Below are positions 1 through 4,944 of a stretch of DNA of 5,234 nucleotides, piece by piece. The stretch's first letter is position 1. Each line of letters opens with the position of its first letter. Source of the DNA: Spirochaetia bacterium (GTDB lineage: Bacteria; Spirochaetota; Spirochaetia; Treponematales; Breznakiellaceae). The notes beneath the pieces are model-generated. The model was not told where the DNA came from. It worked only from the letters and a program-made list of their open reading frames with translations, and did no database searches. Where the stretch lies: positions 1-5,234 of the forward strand of contig BNUW01000155.1 of NCBI GenBank assembly GCA_025997655.1, given 5' to 3'. The translations under genes and the position numbers were made by a program.

Positions 1-1663
1 CATAGGGAACTTCATCAAATTCCACGGTGTTTTCACCGGAATCAGTATCAACGATGAGCGCATTGATGATATCAATATCAGCAATGCCCTGGAGGGCGGA
101 GGCATCCAGACCGCCGCCCGAAGCGCGGGGGATCCGCTGGACAATATGACCCCGGATGGTGGCCGTATCACCCCGGACAAAGACGTTGGCCTTATGGCTG
201 GTTATTACCAGGGGAGAAGGCCGGGGGTATATCGTTGAGACCTCCTGGTGGTTGTTTTTATTGACCTGCAGGGTATAGGGGGCGCCGATGGTGCCGTCCT
301 CGGCCTTTGCCCAGAGACGGATGGCACTCCTTCCCGGGGGAATCATATCCGGGGAAATCCGGAAGCCCGGTTGGGCGGGCAGTTCCTCAATCCGTTCTTC
401 CAAGATGATCGAGGCGGGGATAAAGCCCGGGGCGATTTGCCCGAAAATGGACTGGTCCGGGCCGAGGCTGCCGGTCCGTGCAGGATAGTCTATCTGTACC
501 ATCGGAGTTCTTTCCGCCCCCTTGCGGGAATCCGTAAAAAGCCTGGTCACCACGGTGGTGTGATTACTCTTATCCACCGCGATTATCCGGACGGTGGGCT
601 TAGGCCGCTGGTAAGAGATAAACAGGTCAATAGCCCAGTAGGGGTCCCCCGGCCATATGGGGATATCGTGGGTTTTCTTCTCCCATTTATTGTCGGTTTT
701 CTCCTCCCACTCATAGTAGAATTGGGAGAGCCCCACCGCATCGTAGACCCTTCCGGTAACCCGGGTTGTCCCCAGGCAATTCTCGCCCTCGGCGGGGCTC
801 AGTATTTGGATAATAGGCTTTTCATTGTCCACATTGAACAGATAGGGCTTGGTAGTGGCCAGACCCGTGGAATCCGTGGCCCGCAATTGGCAGAAGACCT
901 CGCCATCCCTCATTTTGGTGGTATTGAAGGGGACTGAAAAGGTGACATTTTTGGGGTCCCGCTTGTTCTTGATGAACTTCATAGCCGAAAAAGTAAGGCC
1001 CCCGTCACTGCTGAACTCCACCCGGTCAATACCGTTCAAATCCGATGCAAATCCCCGGAGGGTTTGATTCCCCGATATAATCTGGCCGGCTTCCATGGCG
1101 AAGAATTCCACCTCCGGCGGAGTTTTATCAAACATAAAGGGTATTTCGAGTTCCGGCCCTTCGAGCCCCTTGATATCCCGGGCTTTGACGTACAGGGTAT
1201 GCCTTCCCTCGGAAATACTATCAGGACCGGCGGAGGTGTAGACGCGGTATTTCCAGTACTCGGCGCCATCCGCCGGAACCGGCGGCAGGTCATCCAGGCG
1301 GACCGTGACCAGGTCTATCGCAAAATGTCCGCCGGCGGTCCCCAGAAATTCTATATCCCGGCGTATTACCGCATTTACCCCGGGAAATACGGGCTGGATG
1401 ACCGGGGAGCCCGCCTGGGGATCCACGGTGAATGTATAGGGGCCCTCCAGGGTTTCGTTTCCCGCAGCGTCCCGGGCGCGGACCGTAAAATTGTATTTAC
1501 CCTTCTTGAGGCCGGAAATATCGTATTCCTTCTGCCACAGTTCCCGTCCCTCCACGGGCTCCCAGTTATCGTTTTTGCTCTCTTGTTTACCATGCCCCCA
1601 TACGGGAAGGGCTAAAGCCAGGAAAATGCCAACCGGATAGAGACTCCGTAGTAACAAGCCCAT
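1..1663 (-). CDS. Secreted multi-module Ig/FN3-like repeat protein, C-terminus beyond window (partial)
   Basis: The minus-strand frame from the ATG at 1663 to base 1 is open for 554 codons with no stop, so only the C-terminal part is missing. Residues 1-24 look like a signal peptide: Arg6, a hydrophobic stretch (VGIFLALALPVWG), then a polar stretch HGKQES. There is no lipobox cysteine, so export to the periplasm or surface is inferred. The rest is a series of beta-rich modules of about 100 residues. Each has a strand ending in an (A)RD-like motif with Asp at residues 65, 163, 264, 364 and 456, followed by a Y/P-x-F-x-V-D linker (about 76-81, 175-179, 274-279) and then P-(V/I)-I. This is the pattern of bacterial Ig-like or fibronectin-III sandwiches used as spacers or for binding. 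No catalytic motif is visible. The binding partner is unknown. The fold call is fairly sure; the function is not. It is transcribed away from the HTH-EIIA gene. Confidence 0.85.
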   Translation of the reverse strand, partial: MGLLLRSLYPVGIFLALALPVWGHGKQESKNDNWEPVEGRELWQKEYDISGLKKGKYNFTVRARDAAGNETLEGPYTFTVDPQAGSPVIQPVFPGVNAVIRRDIEFLGTAGGHFAIDLVTVRLDDLPPVPADGAEYWKYRVYTSAGPDSISEGRHTLYVKARDIKGLEGPELEIPFMFDKTPPEVEFFAMEAGQIISGNQTLRGFASDLNGIDRVEFSSDGGLTFSAMKFIKNKRDPKNVTFSVPFNTTKMRDGEVFCQLRATDSTGLATTKPYLFNVDNEKPIIQILSPAEGENCLGTTRVTGRVYDAVGLSQFYYEWEEKTDNKWEKKTHDIPIWPGDPYWAIDLFISYQRPKPTVRIIAVDKSNHTTVVTRLFTDSRKGAERTPMVQIDYPARTGSLGPDQSIFGQIAPGFIPASIILEERIEELPAQPGFRISPDMIPPGRSAIRLWAKAEDGTIGAPYTLQVNKNNHQEVSTIYPRPSPLVITSHKANVFVRGDTATIRGHIVQRIPRASGGGLDASALQGIADIDIINALIVDTDSGENTVEFDEVPY

Positions 1664-1668
1664 TTTAG

Positions 1669-1673
1669 CTCCT
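1669..1673 (-). promoter_or_regulatory. Shine-Dalgarno AGGAG for the Ig-repeat gene
   Basis: On the minus strand AGGAG is followed by five bases (CTAAA) and then the ATG at 1663. This decides the start: the in-frame ATG at 1678 lies 15 bases upstream and has no purine-rich site before it. Confidence 0.75.
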
Positions 1674-1692
1674 TTCATAGGACAATCATCCA

Positions 1693-1721
1693 AGTATAGG
1701 GAAAAATCACTTTTCTTACAA
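1693..1721 (-). promoter_or_regulatory. Sigma-70-type promoter for the Ig-repeat gene
   Basis: On the minus strand TTGTAA (1721-1716) and TATACT (1698-1693) are separated by exactly 17 bases, close to the TTGACA-17-TATAAT consensus. Transcription would start near 1686 and leave a leader of about 23 bases that contains the AGGAG site. Confidence 0.55.
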
Positions 1722-1768
1722 GATCGGCATACCGGGAGCAAAACTAGAGGGGGCTATCGCGTACAGAA

Positions 1769-1785
1769 CAATCTCGCAGAGATTG
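1769..1785. promoter_or_regulatory. Operator-like inverted repeat (7-3-7)
   Basis: CAATCTC-GCA-GAGATTG is a perfect 7-bp inverted repeat with a 3-base centre. It lies directly upstream of, and touches, the proposed TGA-TATATT extended -10 of the HTH-EIIA gene. That is a typical place for a repressor site. It could instead be a chance hairpin; no tract of T follows, so it is not a terminator. Which protein binds it, if any, is unknown. Confidence 0.4.
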
Positions 1786-1792
1786 ATATATT
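1784..1792 (+). promoter_or_regulatory. Extended -10 promoter for the HTH-EIIA gene
   Basis: TGA-TATATT matches the TGn-extended -10 form. No good -35 box is seen 16-18 bases upstream (CAGAAC or neighbours), which is expected for extended -10 promoters. A start near 1799 would leave a leader of about 20 bases with the ribosome site in it. Confidence 0.4.
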
Positions 1793-1804
1793 CTGACATT
1801 TAGT

Positions 1805-1809
1805 GGAGA
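1805..1809 (+). promoter_or_regulatory. Ribosome binding site GGAGA for the HTH-EIIA gene
   Basis: GGAGA lies 9 bases before the ATG at 1819. The spacing is slightly long but usable, and no better start or site is nearby. Confidence 0.55.
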
Positions 1810-1818
1810 ATAGTAGTA

Positions 1819-2469
1819 ATGATTGACAATGACATACTTACCATAGACGAGGTGGCAAACTATCTGCGGGTTTCCGAGCGCACCGTGTACGATTGGGCCC
1901 AGAAAGGGGAGATTCCCTCAGGCAAAATCGGGACCGTCTGGCGTTTTAAGAAGTCGGCAATTGAAAAATGGGTAAATGACCGCCTTTCCCCCCATACCAT
2001 GATGTCCCCCACCGATGCCATCGCGGTGGAAACCATCATTTCCCCGGACCGCATCCTCATCCTCAATTATTCCACCAAGCGGGATGTGCTTATGGCCCTG
2101 GCGAATAACCTGGCCGCCGCCCCCCAGGTAAAGAACCGCCAGGAACTGGTAACGGAAATCCTCAAGCGGGAAGAACTGATGACCACCGCCATGGGCCGGG
2201 GCATCGCCATCCCCCATGTCCGCCTCGCCTCGGTGACGGACCTGGTGGTCTCCCTGGGGGTAAGCCAAACCGACATCATGGACTTCCAGGCCCTGGACGA
2301 CGAACCGGTACGGCTGGTGTTCATGGTTGCCGCCGCCCACAATCAACACGCCTACTACCTGCAAACCATATCGTTTTTCAGCGCCCGGCTTAAGAACAGC
2401 GCCCTCAGGAAGGATCTGCTCAATGTCAAAACACCCGACGAGGCGTATGTGCTGCTGATAGGGCGTTAA
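1819..2469 (+). CDS. HTH (excisionase-type) plus PTS EIIA/PtsN-like regulatory protein
   Basis: The 216-residue protein joins two domains. Residues 5-53 form a MerR/excisionase-type winged helix-turn-helix (TIDEVANYLRVSERTVYDW, then the wing GKIGTVWRFKKSAIEKWV), which should bind DNA. Residues about 75-214 form a PTS EIIA domain of the fructose/nitrogen (PtsN) family. GRGIAIPH at 126-133 contains His133, which in this family is phosphorylated by HPr or NPr. The domain has about the length of free-standing PtsN. No EIIB or EIIC domain is fused or encoded nearby, so a role in regulation rather than sugar transport is likely: phosphorylation state could alter DNA binding. As I recall, treponemes carry PtsN proteins of this layout. 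The protein is cytoplasmic with no signal or membrane segment. The gene is divergent from the Ig-repeat gene and has an inverted repeat across its promoter, so autoregulation is possible but unproven. Confidence 0.92.
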   Translation: MIDNDILTIDEVANYLRVSERTVYDWAQKGEIPSGKIGTVWRFKKSAIEKWVNDRLSPHTMMSPTDAIAVETIISPDRILILNYSTKRDVLMALANNLAAAPQVKNRQELVTEILKREELMTTAMGRGIAIPHVRLASVTDLVVSLGVSQTDIMDFQALDDEPVRLVFMVAAAHNQHAYYLQTISFFSARLKNSALRKDLLNVKTPDEAYVLLIGR

Positions 2470-2478
2470 GTGGTTTCT

Positions 2479-3651
2479 TCACTGAAAAATAATCCCCAGC
2501 CAATGCGCAGGATCGCTCATTTTCTGCTCAATGCGCCCCAGGTTTACCGCGGCGGTGGTTTCCGCTACCAGCCACCGTGCGCCATCCAATTCAAACCGTG
2601 CGCCGGGGCCCGGTATGTCAATCAAGCCCATGGCGTGGCCGTAGTCGGCGGAAACCATGATCGCCGCAGGGATATTGGCCTGCTCCATGATGATGGCCCA
2701 AAGCAAAGACCGGCTGTCGCAGTCCCCCCGGCCTTCGATGGCGGCGCTTACCAGGTTCACAAAGTCGCTGCCCGAAGGGTCCCGTTCGTAGGTAAATGAC
2801 TGTACCCATTTCAGGGCTTTCCCTGCCAAATCCCAAGTGGTGCCCGGCGCCATTTCCGGGATGTTCCAGTGGCGTTCCAGGGCAAAGGCCAGCTCACTCA
2901 GGCGGCTAAAGGAGTCCCGGTAGATGGTCCGGTAAAAACGGGACCAGGCGCTTTTCCATTGGGGGGAGTCGGCGGCGCGTTTTAGCACCTCGAATTCCCG
3001 TTCCACCAGGGCTTGGGCGCCTTCCCGGTCGTGTTCACGGGCGAAGGCTTCCAGGTCCAATCCGGCGGGGGATACCCGTATGCGGTTTCCACGGGGATAG
3101 GCATATTCGGTTAAAGGCCCGGGAGCACGCCGGTCGCCCTCAGAAGGGGCCAGGGAATCCAGGGCGGAAAGGTGGAGGGTTTGAAGCGCCGCCTTTCCGG
3201 CTTCACCATAGGCCAGAGCCAGGAGTAATGGCGTTCCGTTTTGCCGGCCTTCCAGTTCCACACAGAGGCCCCAGCCGGAAAGACGGCTTGTTGAGGAGGG
3301 GGCGGGAAAATCCAGTTCCAGGAGAACCGCTTTCCGGTTCCGGTACTCGAACTCGCTGATTTCCCCATTATTGCGGAGGCGCTTCTGAATGTCGGTGGCC
3401 AGGGCTTGCGGGGTTGGGTAGGGGGCGCCGGGAGGGTATACCGCCAGCTCAAAGATCGCCCCGCCGGGGGAGTGGAAGGTAAACTTGTCCTTGCCGTCCC
3501 CTGCAACGTAATCGTATTCTTCGGGGAGATCGATACGGAAACCCCAGGAAGGTGAGACCATGGGCTCTGCGTTCAAGGAGAACGGTGCAAATAGAACCGC
3601 GGCAAACTGCACCAGGACGAAAACCGGGGCCAGAATTTTTTTCGTATTCAT
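2479..3651 (-). CDS. Exported transglutaminase-like (papain-fold) protein, function unknown
   Basis: The 390-residue protein starts with a signal peptide: MNTKK, a hydrophobic stretch at 6-24, and a likely cleavage after LNA at 28. There is no lipobox. Residues about 32-170 form a beta-rich N-terminal domain that begins SWGFRIDLPEEYDY, recalling PsbP/Mog1-like folds; I cannot assign it firmly. The C-terminal part carries a transglutaminase-like core: GRGDCDSRSLLWAIIMEQANI with Cys311, DYGHAMGL with His339, and WLVAETT with Glu364 (Asp356 is an alternative third residue). Members of this superfamily act as proteases, amidases or crosslinking enzymes, or have lost activity. Here the Cys and His are kept, so it may be active in the periplasm. 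No ribosome site precedes the ATG at 3651, and an in-frame TAA lies nine codons upstream, which fixes the start closely. It is convergent with the HTH-EIIA gene and divergent from the pseudouridine synthase gene. Confidence 0.88.
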   Translation of the reverse strand: MNTKKILAPVFVLVQFAAVLFAPFSLNAEPMVSPSWGFRIDLPEEYDYVAGDGKDKFTFHSPGGAIFELAVYPPGAPYPTPQALATDIQKRLRNNGEISEFEYRNRKAVLLELDFPAPSSTSRLSGWGLCVELEGRQNGTPLLLALAYGEAGKAALQTLHLSALDSLAPSEGDRRAPGPLTEYAYPRGNRIRVSPAGLDLEAFAREHDREGAQALVEREFEVLKRAADSPQWKSAWSRFYRTIYRDSFSRLSELAFALERHWNIPEMAPGTTWDLAGKALKWVQSFTYERDPSGSDFVNLVSAAIEGRGDCDSRSLLWAIIMEQANIPAAIMVSADYGHAMGLIDIPGPGARFELDGARWLVAETTAAVNLGRIEQKMSDPAHWLGIIFQ

Positions 3652-3686
3652 GCTAGTATAGTAATCGGTATTTTAGGGAATATATA
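3652..3686. promoter_or_regulatory. 35-bp divergent control region with overlapping -10-like boxes
   Basis: Both flanking genes must be transcribed from this short stretch or from inside each other. TATACT on the minus strand (3660-3655) and TATAGT on the plus strand (3657-3662) overlap in CTAGTATAGT. Neither has a convincing -35 box. The minus-strand box would start RNA about at the ATG of the transglutaminase-like gene, giving a nearly leaderless message. The plus-strand box would leave a leader of about 18 bases. A second minus-strand box, TAAAAT (3675-3670), is an alternative. Confidence 0.3.
3675..3679 (+). promoter_or_regulatory. Weak ribosome site AGGGA before a TTG start
   Basis: AGGGA is seven bases before the TTG at 3687. 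There is no ATG or GTG in frame between the TAG stop at 3654 and this TTG, and the family's N-terminal strand (IAILFENDHCIVLNKPAG) begins just after it, so TTG is the likely start. Confidence 0.5.
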
Positions 3687-4337
3687 TTGAAGAATATTGC
3701 CATACTTTTTGAAAATGACCACTGTATCGTCCTGAATAAACCCGCCGGTCTTGCGGTGCAGGGCGGGGAAGGGGTAGGGGTGTCCCTGGATTCCCTCCTT
3801 GCCGCCGAATATGTTAAGCGGCCCCTGCTGGTGCATCGCCTGGACAGGGATACCTCGGGGGTCATCCTGGTCGCCAAAAGCAAAGAGGCGGCGGCGCTGT
3901 TTTCGGGTATTTTCGCCCGCCGGGAAGTCCAAAAACAATACCTTGCGATCTGTGCGGGCCGTCCCGAACCGGCTTCCGGAACCATCGAAACGGAGCTTGA
4001 GGTCCGGGGATCCCGGAAAGCGGCTCAGAGGGCTGTTACCTTCTATAAATGTCTAAGCGCCGGGGAATTTTCCCTCCTGGAGCTGGAACTGGGTACCGGC
4101 CGTATGCACCAGATCCGCCGCCATCTGGCCTCTATCGGCAACCCCATCCTGGGGGACGACAAGTACGGCGACTTCCCCCTGAACAAACGGCTTCACAAAG
4201 AACAGGGCTTGCGGCGGCTGCTCCTTCATGCCAGCCGGCTGGTTATACCGGAAGGGCTCTGCGGGTTTACGCTGGATGTCGGCGCGCCTTTGCCGGAGTA
4301 CTTTGAGGCGTTTCTGGAGGGCACATCTGCAAGGTAA
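3687..4337 (+). CDS. RluA/RluC-family RNA pseudouridine synthase lacking the S4 domain
   Basis: The 216-residue protein is a pseudouridine synthase of the RluA family, which converts uridine to pseudouridine in rRNA or tRNA. The catalytic motif HRLDRDTSG is at 50-58, with Asp53 as the nucleophile. The other family motifs are present: LNKPAGLAVQGG (16-27), the KQYLAI strand (83-88), GRMHQIRRHLASIGNPILGDDKYG (split here as GRMHQIR at 138-144 and GDDKYG at 156-161) and LLLHASRL (178-185). VQGGEGVGVS and DDKYGDFPLNKRL resemble RluC, which modifies 23S rRNA, but the exact target cannot be read from sequence. RluC and RluD carry an N-terminal S4 RNA-binding domain; here the protein begins directly with the catalytic core, like RluA. 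The usual Thr of GRTHQIR is Met140. It is cytoplasmic. The start is TTG. No terminator with a clear T tract follows. Confidence 0.93.
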   Translation: MKNIAILFENDHCIVLNKPAGLAVQGGEGVGVSLDSLLAAEYVKRPLLVHRLDRDTSGVILVAKSKEAAALFSGIFARREVQKQYLAICAGRPEPASGTIETELEVRGSRKAAQRAVTFYKCLSAGEFSLLELELGTGRMHQIRRHLASIGNPILGDDKYGDFPLNKRLHKEQGLRRLLLHASRLVIPEGLCGFTLDVGAPLPEYFEAFLEGTSAR

Positions 4338-4412
4338 ATATTGAGGTGATGCTACTCGCAGCCTTCGCCCTGCAGCCAAAACCGATTTTTCAGGAGGTGT
4401 CAGAAAAGGTCA

Positions 4413-4422
4413 GGTTCCACGC
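4413..4422 (+). repeat. Left 10-bp direct repeat of element 1
   Basis: GGTTCCACGC occurs here and again at 4666-4675, directly outside the two ends of the palindromic element 4423-4665. It looks like a target-site duplication. Confidence 0.6.
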
Positions 4423-4465
4423 AGTAATGCCAAATTAGGAAAAACCACCGACCACACAAGAACCC

Positions 4466-4481
4466 GCTCCCGCGGGGGAGC
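4466..4481. repeat. GC-rich hairpin inside element 1
   Basis: GCTCCC-GCGG-GGGAGC can form a 6-bp stem with a 4-base loop. It sits in a stretch present only in the left arm of element 1. No T tract follows on either strand, so it is not called a terminator. Confidence 0.4.
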
Positions 4482-4622
4482 CTCACCGACAGATTAACGG
4501 ACGATCCTTATGATTTCCGCTTTGGGAAACGCACAAAAATTTACCAAAAAACCCAATTTAAGCCCGGTTGCTGCCTGGATTCACCGGCAAGCCTGGTTAC
4601 CGCCTTTATTTCTATCGTCTTT

Positions 4623-4649
4623 GTCCGTGTTGTCAGTGTGGTCGGTGGT
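4623..4649 (+). repeat. Three tandem 9-bp units in the right arm of element 1
   Basis: GTCCGTGTT, GTCAGTGTG and GTCGGTGGT follow each other without gaps. The consensus GTCnGTGkk is close to the ATCCGTGT units in element 2, and both arms are then followed by TTAAA or ATAAAA. This supports a common origin for the two elements. Confidence 0.6.
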
Positions 4650-4665
4650 TAAATTTTGAATTCCT

Positions 4666-4675
4666 GGTTCCACGC
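4666..4675 (+). repeat. Right 10-bp direct repeat of element 1
   Basis: This is the second copy of GGTTCCACGC. Its last six bases are also the first six of the left direct repeat of element 2, so the two insertion targets overlap. Confidence 0.6.
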
Positions 4676-4679
4676 CCCG
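4670..4679 (+). repeat. Left 10-bp direct repeat of element 2
   Basis: CCACGCCCCG lies immediately before the left terminal inverted repeat of element 2 and is repeated exactly at 4874-4883, immediately after the right one. Confidence 0.7.
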
Positions 4680-4873
4680 CAGGGCTAGCGCATACTTGCC
4701 AAGTAATATCCATCGTATAGATAAAAAATGAAAAGAGTCCACGGATTACACGGATGAACACGGATAAGATAAGGAATTGTATTTTCTATCCGTGTGTATC
4801 CGTGTAATCCGTGGATAAAATTCTTGTTTCATGGAAAACCCGAAGTTCAGCCTGCAAGTATGCGCTGGCCCTG
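4680..4873. mobile_element. MITE-like palindromic element 2 (194 bp, non-coding)
   Basis: The left end CAGGGCTAGCGCATACTTGC (4680-4699) and the right end (4854-4873) are inverted repeats of 20 bp with one mismatch, at 4686/4867. A second, inner palindrome (4738-4815) has exactly the same centre, 4776.5, so the spacers between outer and inner stems are both 38 bases. The element is flanked on both sides, with no gap, by the 10-bp direct repeat CCACGCCCCG. Terminal inverted repeats plus a direct repeat and no gene are the hallmarks of a MITE moved by a transposase from elsewhere. No known IS family is recognised from the ends. Confidence 0.7.
4738..4815. repeat. Inner palindrome with six phased ACGGAT/ATCCGT motifs
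   Basis: Arms of 29 bases (4738-4766 and 4787-4815) pair with two mismatches around a 20-base loop. The left arm has ACGGAT at 4741, 4750 and 4760; the right arm has ATCCGT at 4788, 4798 and 4807. Spacings are 9, 10 and then 10, 9, near one helical turn. The motif is therefore repeated and mirrored. From memory, similar ATCCGTGTAATCCGTG strings occur in intergenic DNA of many bacteria; I could not check this. Confidence 0.85.
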
Positions 4874-4883
4874 CCACGCCCCG
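4874..4883 (+). repeat. Right 10-bp direct repeat of element 2
   Basis: This is the second copy of CCACGCCCCG. It ends nine bases before the -35 box of the tRNA-Cys promoter. Confidence 0.7.
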
Positions 4884-4892
4884 CCGTGCGTG

Positions 4893-4921
4893 TTGACTTT
4901 TCTTCCATTAGGTAATAATAT
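4893..4921 (+). promoter_or_regulatory. Sigma-70-type promoter for tRNA-Cys
   Basis: TTGACT (4893-4898) and TAATAT (4916-4921) are 17 bases apart, near consensus. Transcription would begin near 4928, about 17 bases before the tRNA. Confidence 0.65.
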
Positions 4922-4944
4922 TTTGAATACGTTTGAACCTATAT

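Larger units (their letters stand above)
4423..4665. mobile_element. MITE-like palindromic element 1 (243 bp, non-coding)
   Basis: The outer ends AGTAATGCCAAATT (4423-4436) and, read inward on the other strand, AGGAATTCAAAATT (4665-4652) match at 11 of 14 positions. Six bases further in on the left and one on the right, AACCACCGACCACAC (4443-4457) is repeated perfectly in inverted form at 4636-4650. Weaker inverted similarity continues inward (GACA..ACGGAC..GAT on both arms). The element has no open frame worth calling, so it would need a transposase from elsewhere. It is bounded by a perfect 10-bp direct repeat. The left arm has about 30 extra bases including a GC-rich hairpin. It may instead be a degenerate intergenic palindrome that spreads by another route. 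Confidence 0.55.

Noticed and set aside
248..937. 229-codon plus-strand open frame, and a similar one at 1064-1615
   Set aside because: Both lie antisense to the Ig-repeat gene, whose frame is open for 554 codons and has a signal peptide and repeats. GC-rich codons make such shadows common; the translations have no domain and no ribosome site.
1676..1678. Upstream in-frame ATG for the Ig-repeat gene
   Set aside because: It has no ribosome site, while the ATG at 1663 has AGGAG at ideal spacing and gives a better signal peptide.
1918..2364. Minus-strand open frames inside the HTH-EIIA gene
   Set aside because: They are shadows of a gene with two clear domains and a conserved His133.
4053..4379. 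108-codon minus-strand frame over the pseudouridine synthase gene
   Set aside because: It is antisense to conserved catalytic motifs and shows no domain of its own.
4358..4390. GCAG/CTGC stem followed at a distance by ATTTTT as a terminator for the pseudouridine synthase gene
   Set aside because: The stem is only four pairs and the T run begins 12 bases after it, too far for intrinsic termination.
4349..4438. 29-codon small frame (MLLAAFALQPKPIF...) after the pseudouridine synthase gene
   Set aside because: The GAGG before it is only two bases from the ATG, and the frame runs into the direct repeat and left end of element 1, so it is probably chance.
4741..4812. Repeated ACGGAT/ATCCGT units as a CRISPR array
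   Set aside because: The units are only six bases at 9-10 base spacing and are mirrored about a centre; there are no spacers of CRISPR size and no cas genes.
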